DNA from: CAIYXB01 sp038146805
GTDB lineage: Bacteria; Cyanobacteriota; Vampirovibrionia; LMEP-6097
Reading direction: 5' to 3'
Assembly: GCA_038146805.1 (NCBI GenBank)
Contig: JAYQSH010000005.1
Span: 1 to 64,000 of the forward strand
Length of the DNA: 64,000 bases
Made by a program: the position numbers and the translations under genes. The notes beneath the pieces were generated by a model. That model saw only the letters and a program-made list of their open reading frames with translations, had not been told where the DNA came from and made no database searches. Below, one piece after another: positions 62,909 to 64,000 of the stretch (positions are counted from its first letter, which is position 1; each line of letters begins with the position of its first letter).

Positions 62909-64000
62909 CAATTTTCCAATTTCTTACTAAGTGTATCAAGCGGACCTTGAAATTCAGCTAGAGTTTTTCCTAAAGATTTTGCTAAAGGTTCAAAATAGTC
63001 TTGAACATAGTTAGCGGCAATTTGTTCATTGTATTTCCTATTGAGTAAGTACAAAGCAATACCACACTGCATTGCTCTAATAAAGGTGTACTCTTCTGGC
63101 TCTTTTACATGTTTTTTTGCATAGGCGAACAATTGACTAAAGCCATCATCTTTAAGCAACAAGTAAGAAAAATTTGGATTATTAGGGCTTGATAAATCAA
63201 CAACAAAAATTGGTTGTTCTGTGTCTACCAATGGAATCAAGTCCATTGCATCTAAGTCATTGACTAAGAGAGCAAAATCACAATCATCGATACCAACCTC
63301 TTGTATATTTAAATGTTTAAAAATATTTCTAATAGCAATCAAAAAATATTGATCCATTTTTTTTGAGTTTGAGATGATATGACTTTTAAAACTTAATTGT
63401 TTAAAAGCTAATTGCTGACGCAATAAATTTATCAATGGATTCTCTAAGCTAAAGGGTACGATTTTGACAATGTTTTGAGCTTGCTGTTCTTGAATAATCT
63501 TGTTTAAATATTTTTCCTCTGCAATATCCAAGCCATAATGAATTTCATTTTTTATACGAGGAGGTAAAGAGCCAACCAGAATCTCATTAAAATAATGATG
63601 GTTTTTTATAACATGCATAAAAAGTGCCATATTATGCTCTCTACGAGCTTTGAAAAATGCGATTTTGTTAACATCCAAACTTGATTCAATAGCATGCCAC
63701 TCATTGAGTGCTTGGTTGTCTAAACCTTTTGATGAGGTAAATTTGTGATTATAAAAAGACCATCTCAAAAGTTCTTCGTCATTGTATGACTTCACTGAAT
63801 CAATCTTAAAATTCAAAAACCTAAACTGCTTACGGTTAGGATTGTTTCTTTCAAACTCTAAAAAAGCCTGCAACAACAGATTAAAACGATTTATCAAATC
63901 TCGTGAATGAAAATTGTGATTTTTAAAATTCTGATTGGGTTCATCAAAAAAAATAAATTTTTCTAAATCAATATAAACAAAAGTTGCTTTTTGTATTGAA
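62908..64000 (-). CDS. Unknown protein, 5' end outside the window
   Basis: The frame is open from the right edge to TGA 62,910-62,908, giving at least 363 residues. The visible start region 'SIQKATFVYIDLEKFIFFDE' and 'FRFLNFKIDSVKSYNDEELL' has no signal peptide. A TTG at 63,897 is only an internal codon. The protein is soluble with alternating helices and strands, with 'EVGIDDCDFALLVNDLDAMD' and 'IPLVDTEQPIFVVDLSSPNN'. It is translationally coupled to argS (ATGA overlap). No family was recognised. Confidence 0.6.
   Translation of the reverse strand, partial: SIQKATFVYIDLEKFIFFDEPNQNFKNHNFHSRDLINRFNLLLQAFLEFERNNPNRKQFRFLNFKIDSVKSYNDEELLRWSFYNHKFTSSKGLDNQALNEWHAIESSLDVNKIAFFKARREHNMALFMHVIKNHHYFNEILVGSLPPRIKNEIHYGLDIAEEKYLNKIIQEQQAQNIVKIVPFSLENPLINLLRQQLAFKQLSFKSHIISNSKKMDQYFLIAIRNIFKHLNIQEVGIDDCDFALLVNDLDAMDLIPLVDTEQPIFVVDLSSPNNPNFSYLLLKDDGFSQLFAYAKKHVKEPEEYTFIRAMQCGIALYLLNRKYNEQIAANYVQDYFEPLAKSLGKTLAEFQGPLDTLSKKLEN

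Noticed and set aside
1..64000. CRISPR array
   Set aside because: No regularly spaced repeats of 23-40 bases with unique spacers were seen; the repeats found are tandem pairs, REP-like or inverted.
1..64000. Alternative genetic code (TGA read as an amino acid)
   Set aside because: TGA ends complete genes (the VOC gene and the giant gene), and the broken frames are fixed by single-base indels, not by reading through TGA.

Overview
The window looks like a chromosomal contig from an AT-rich, Gram-negative-type, flagellated and piliated bacterium using the standard bacterial code (TGA, TAA and TAG all act as stops). It has lipoprotein N-acyltransferase, an O-antigen ligase-like protein, flagellar genes (fliJ, a fliK-like gene, flgD), type IV pilus genes, a GSI-alpha-length glutamine synthetase, a glutamate 5-kinase without a PUA domain, and a secreted protein with short 'RLERIE...G...RLNLLE' repeats. 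From memory that combination resembles the Melainabacteria/Vampirovibrionia sister group of Cyanobacteria. This assignment is an inference and could be wrong.

Layout. 1-2.5 kb: end of an unknown gene, a BrnT/BrnA toxin-antitoxin pair, a HigB/HigA pair with a frame-broken toxin, a VOC-fold protein and tRNA-Asn. 2.6-5.2 kb: flagellar operon fliJ-fliK-flgD-orf. 5.2-15.6 kb: housekeeping and envelope genes (ruvC, lnt, icd, proB, glnA, a secreted trypsin-like protease, an O-antigen ligase/TPR protein, a lipoprotein, small secreted proteins). 15.8-35.9 kb: a 20 kb accessory island lying against tRNA-Ser(UGA) and bounded by a ~65 bp direct repeat of the tRNA 3' flank. Inside it, a 12.6 kb unit (16,043-28,600) has ~180-220 bp imperfect terminal inverted repeats. 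It carries an Mrr-type nuclease, a full type I restriction system (hsdM, hsdR, two specificity genes), an HEPN-like protein, an ORF6N protein, a DUF3800 protein, a zinc metallopeptidase and a large serine recombinase. The rest of the island has a Fic protein with a likely operator array, a two-TM AAA+ ATPase, an IS3 element that has cut two genes, a racemase and gene fragments. 36.1-38.7 kb: four overlapping secreted-protein genes. 38.7-41.3 kb: pyk-anmK. 41.4-49.6 kb: an IS-bounded accessory block (nested IS30 copies on the left, IS3 on the right) around one giant unrecognised gene of about 1,720 codons, split in this sequence by six single-base frame changes and driven by a near-consensus, probably leaderless promoter. 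50-64 kb: trpG/pabA, fusA, a hypothetical gene, a PilM/PilN-like fusion, prepilin peptidase, ligA, a permease, atpB and atpI, a methyltransferase, argS and a gene running off the right edge.

Caution on frames. Many genes carry single-base frame changes, mostly in A/T homopolymers. They include argS, which should be essential, and the prepilin peptidase, so a share of them are probably sequencing or assembly errors. The IS transposases, hsdS (which also has an in-frame TAG) and the ISL3 remnant may be truly decayed.

How parts may work together: the island looks like a defence module (type I restriction, type IV nuclease, HEPN-like, DUF3800, Fic, AAA+, three toxin-like loci nearby) moved by site-specific recombination at the 3' end of tRNA-Ser. 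The giant gene is the least explained coding content. The right-hand block is ordinary core genome.
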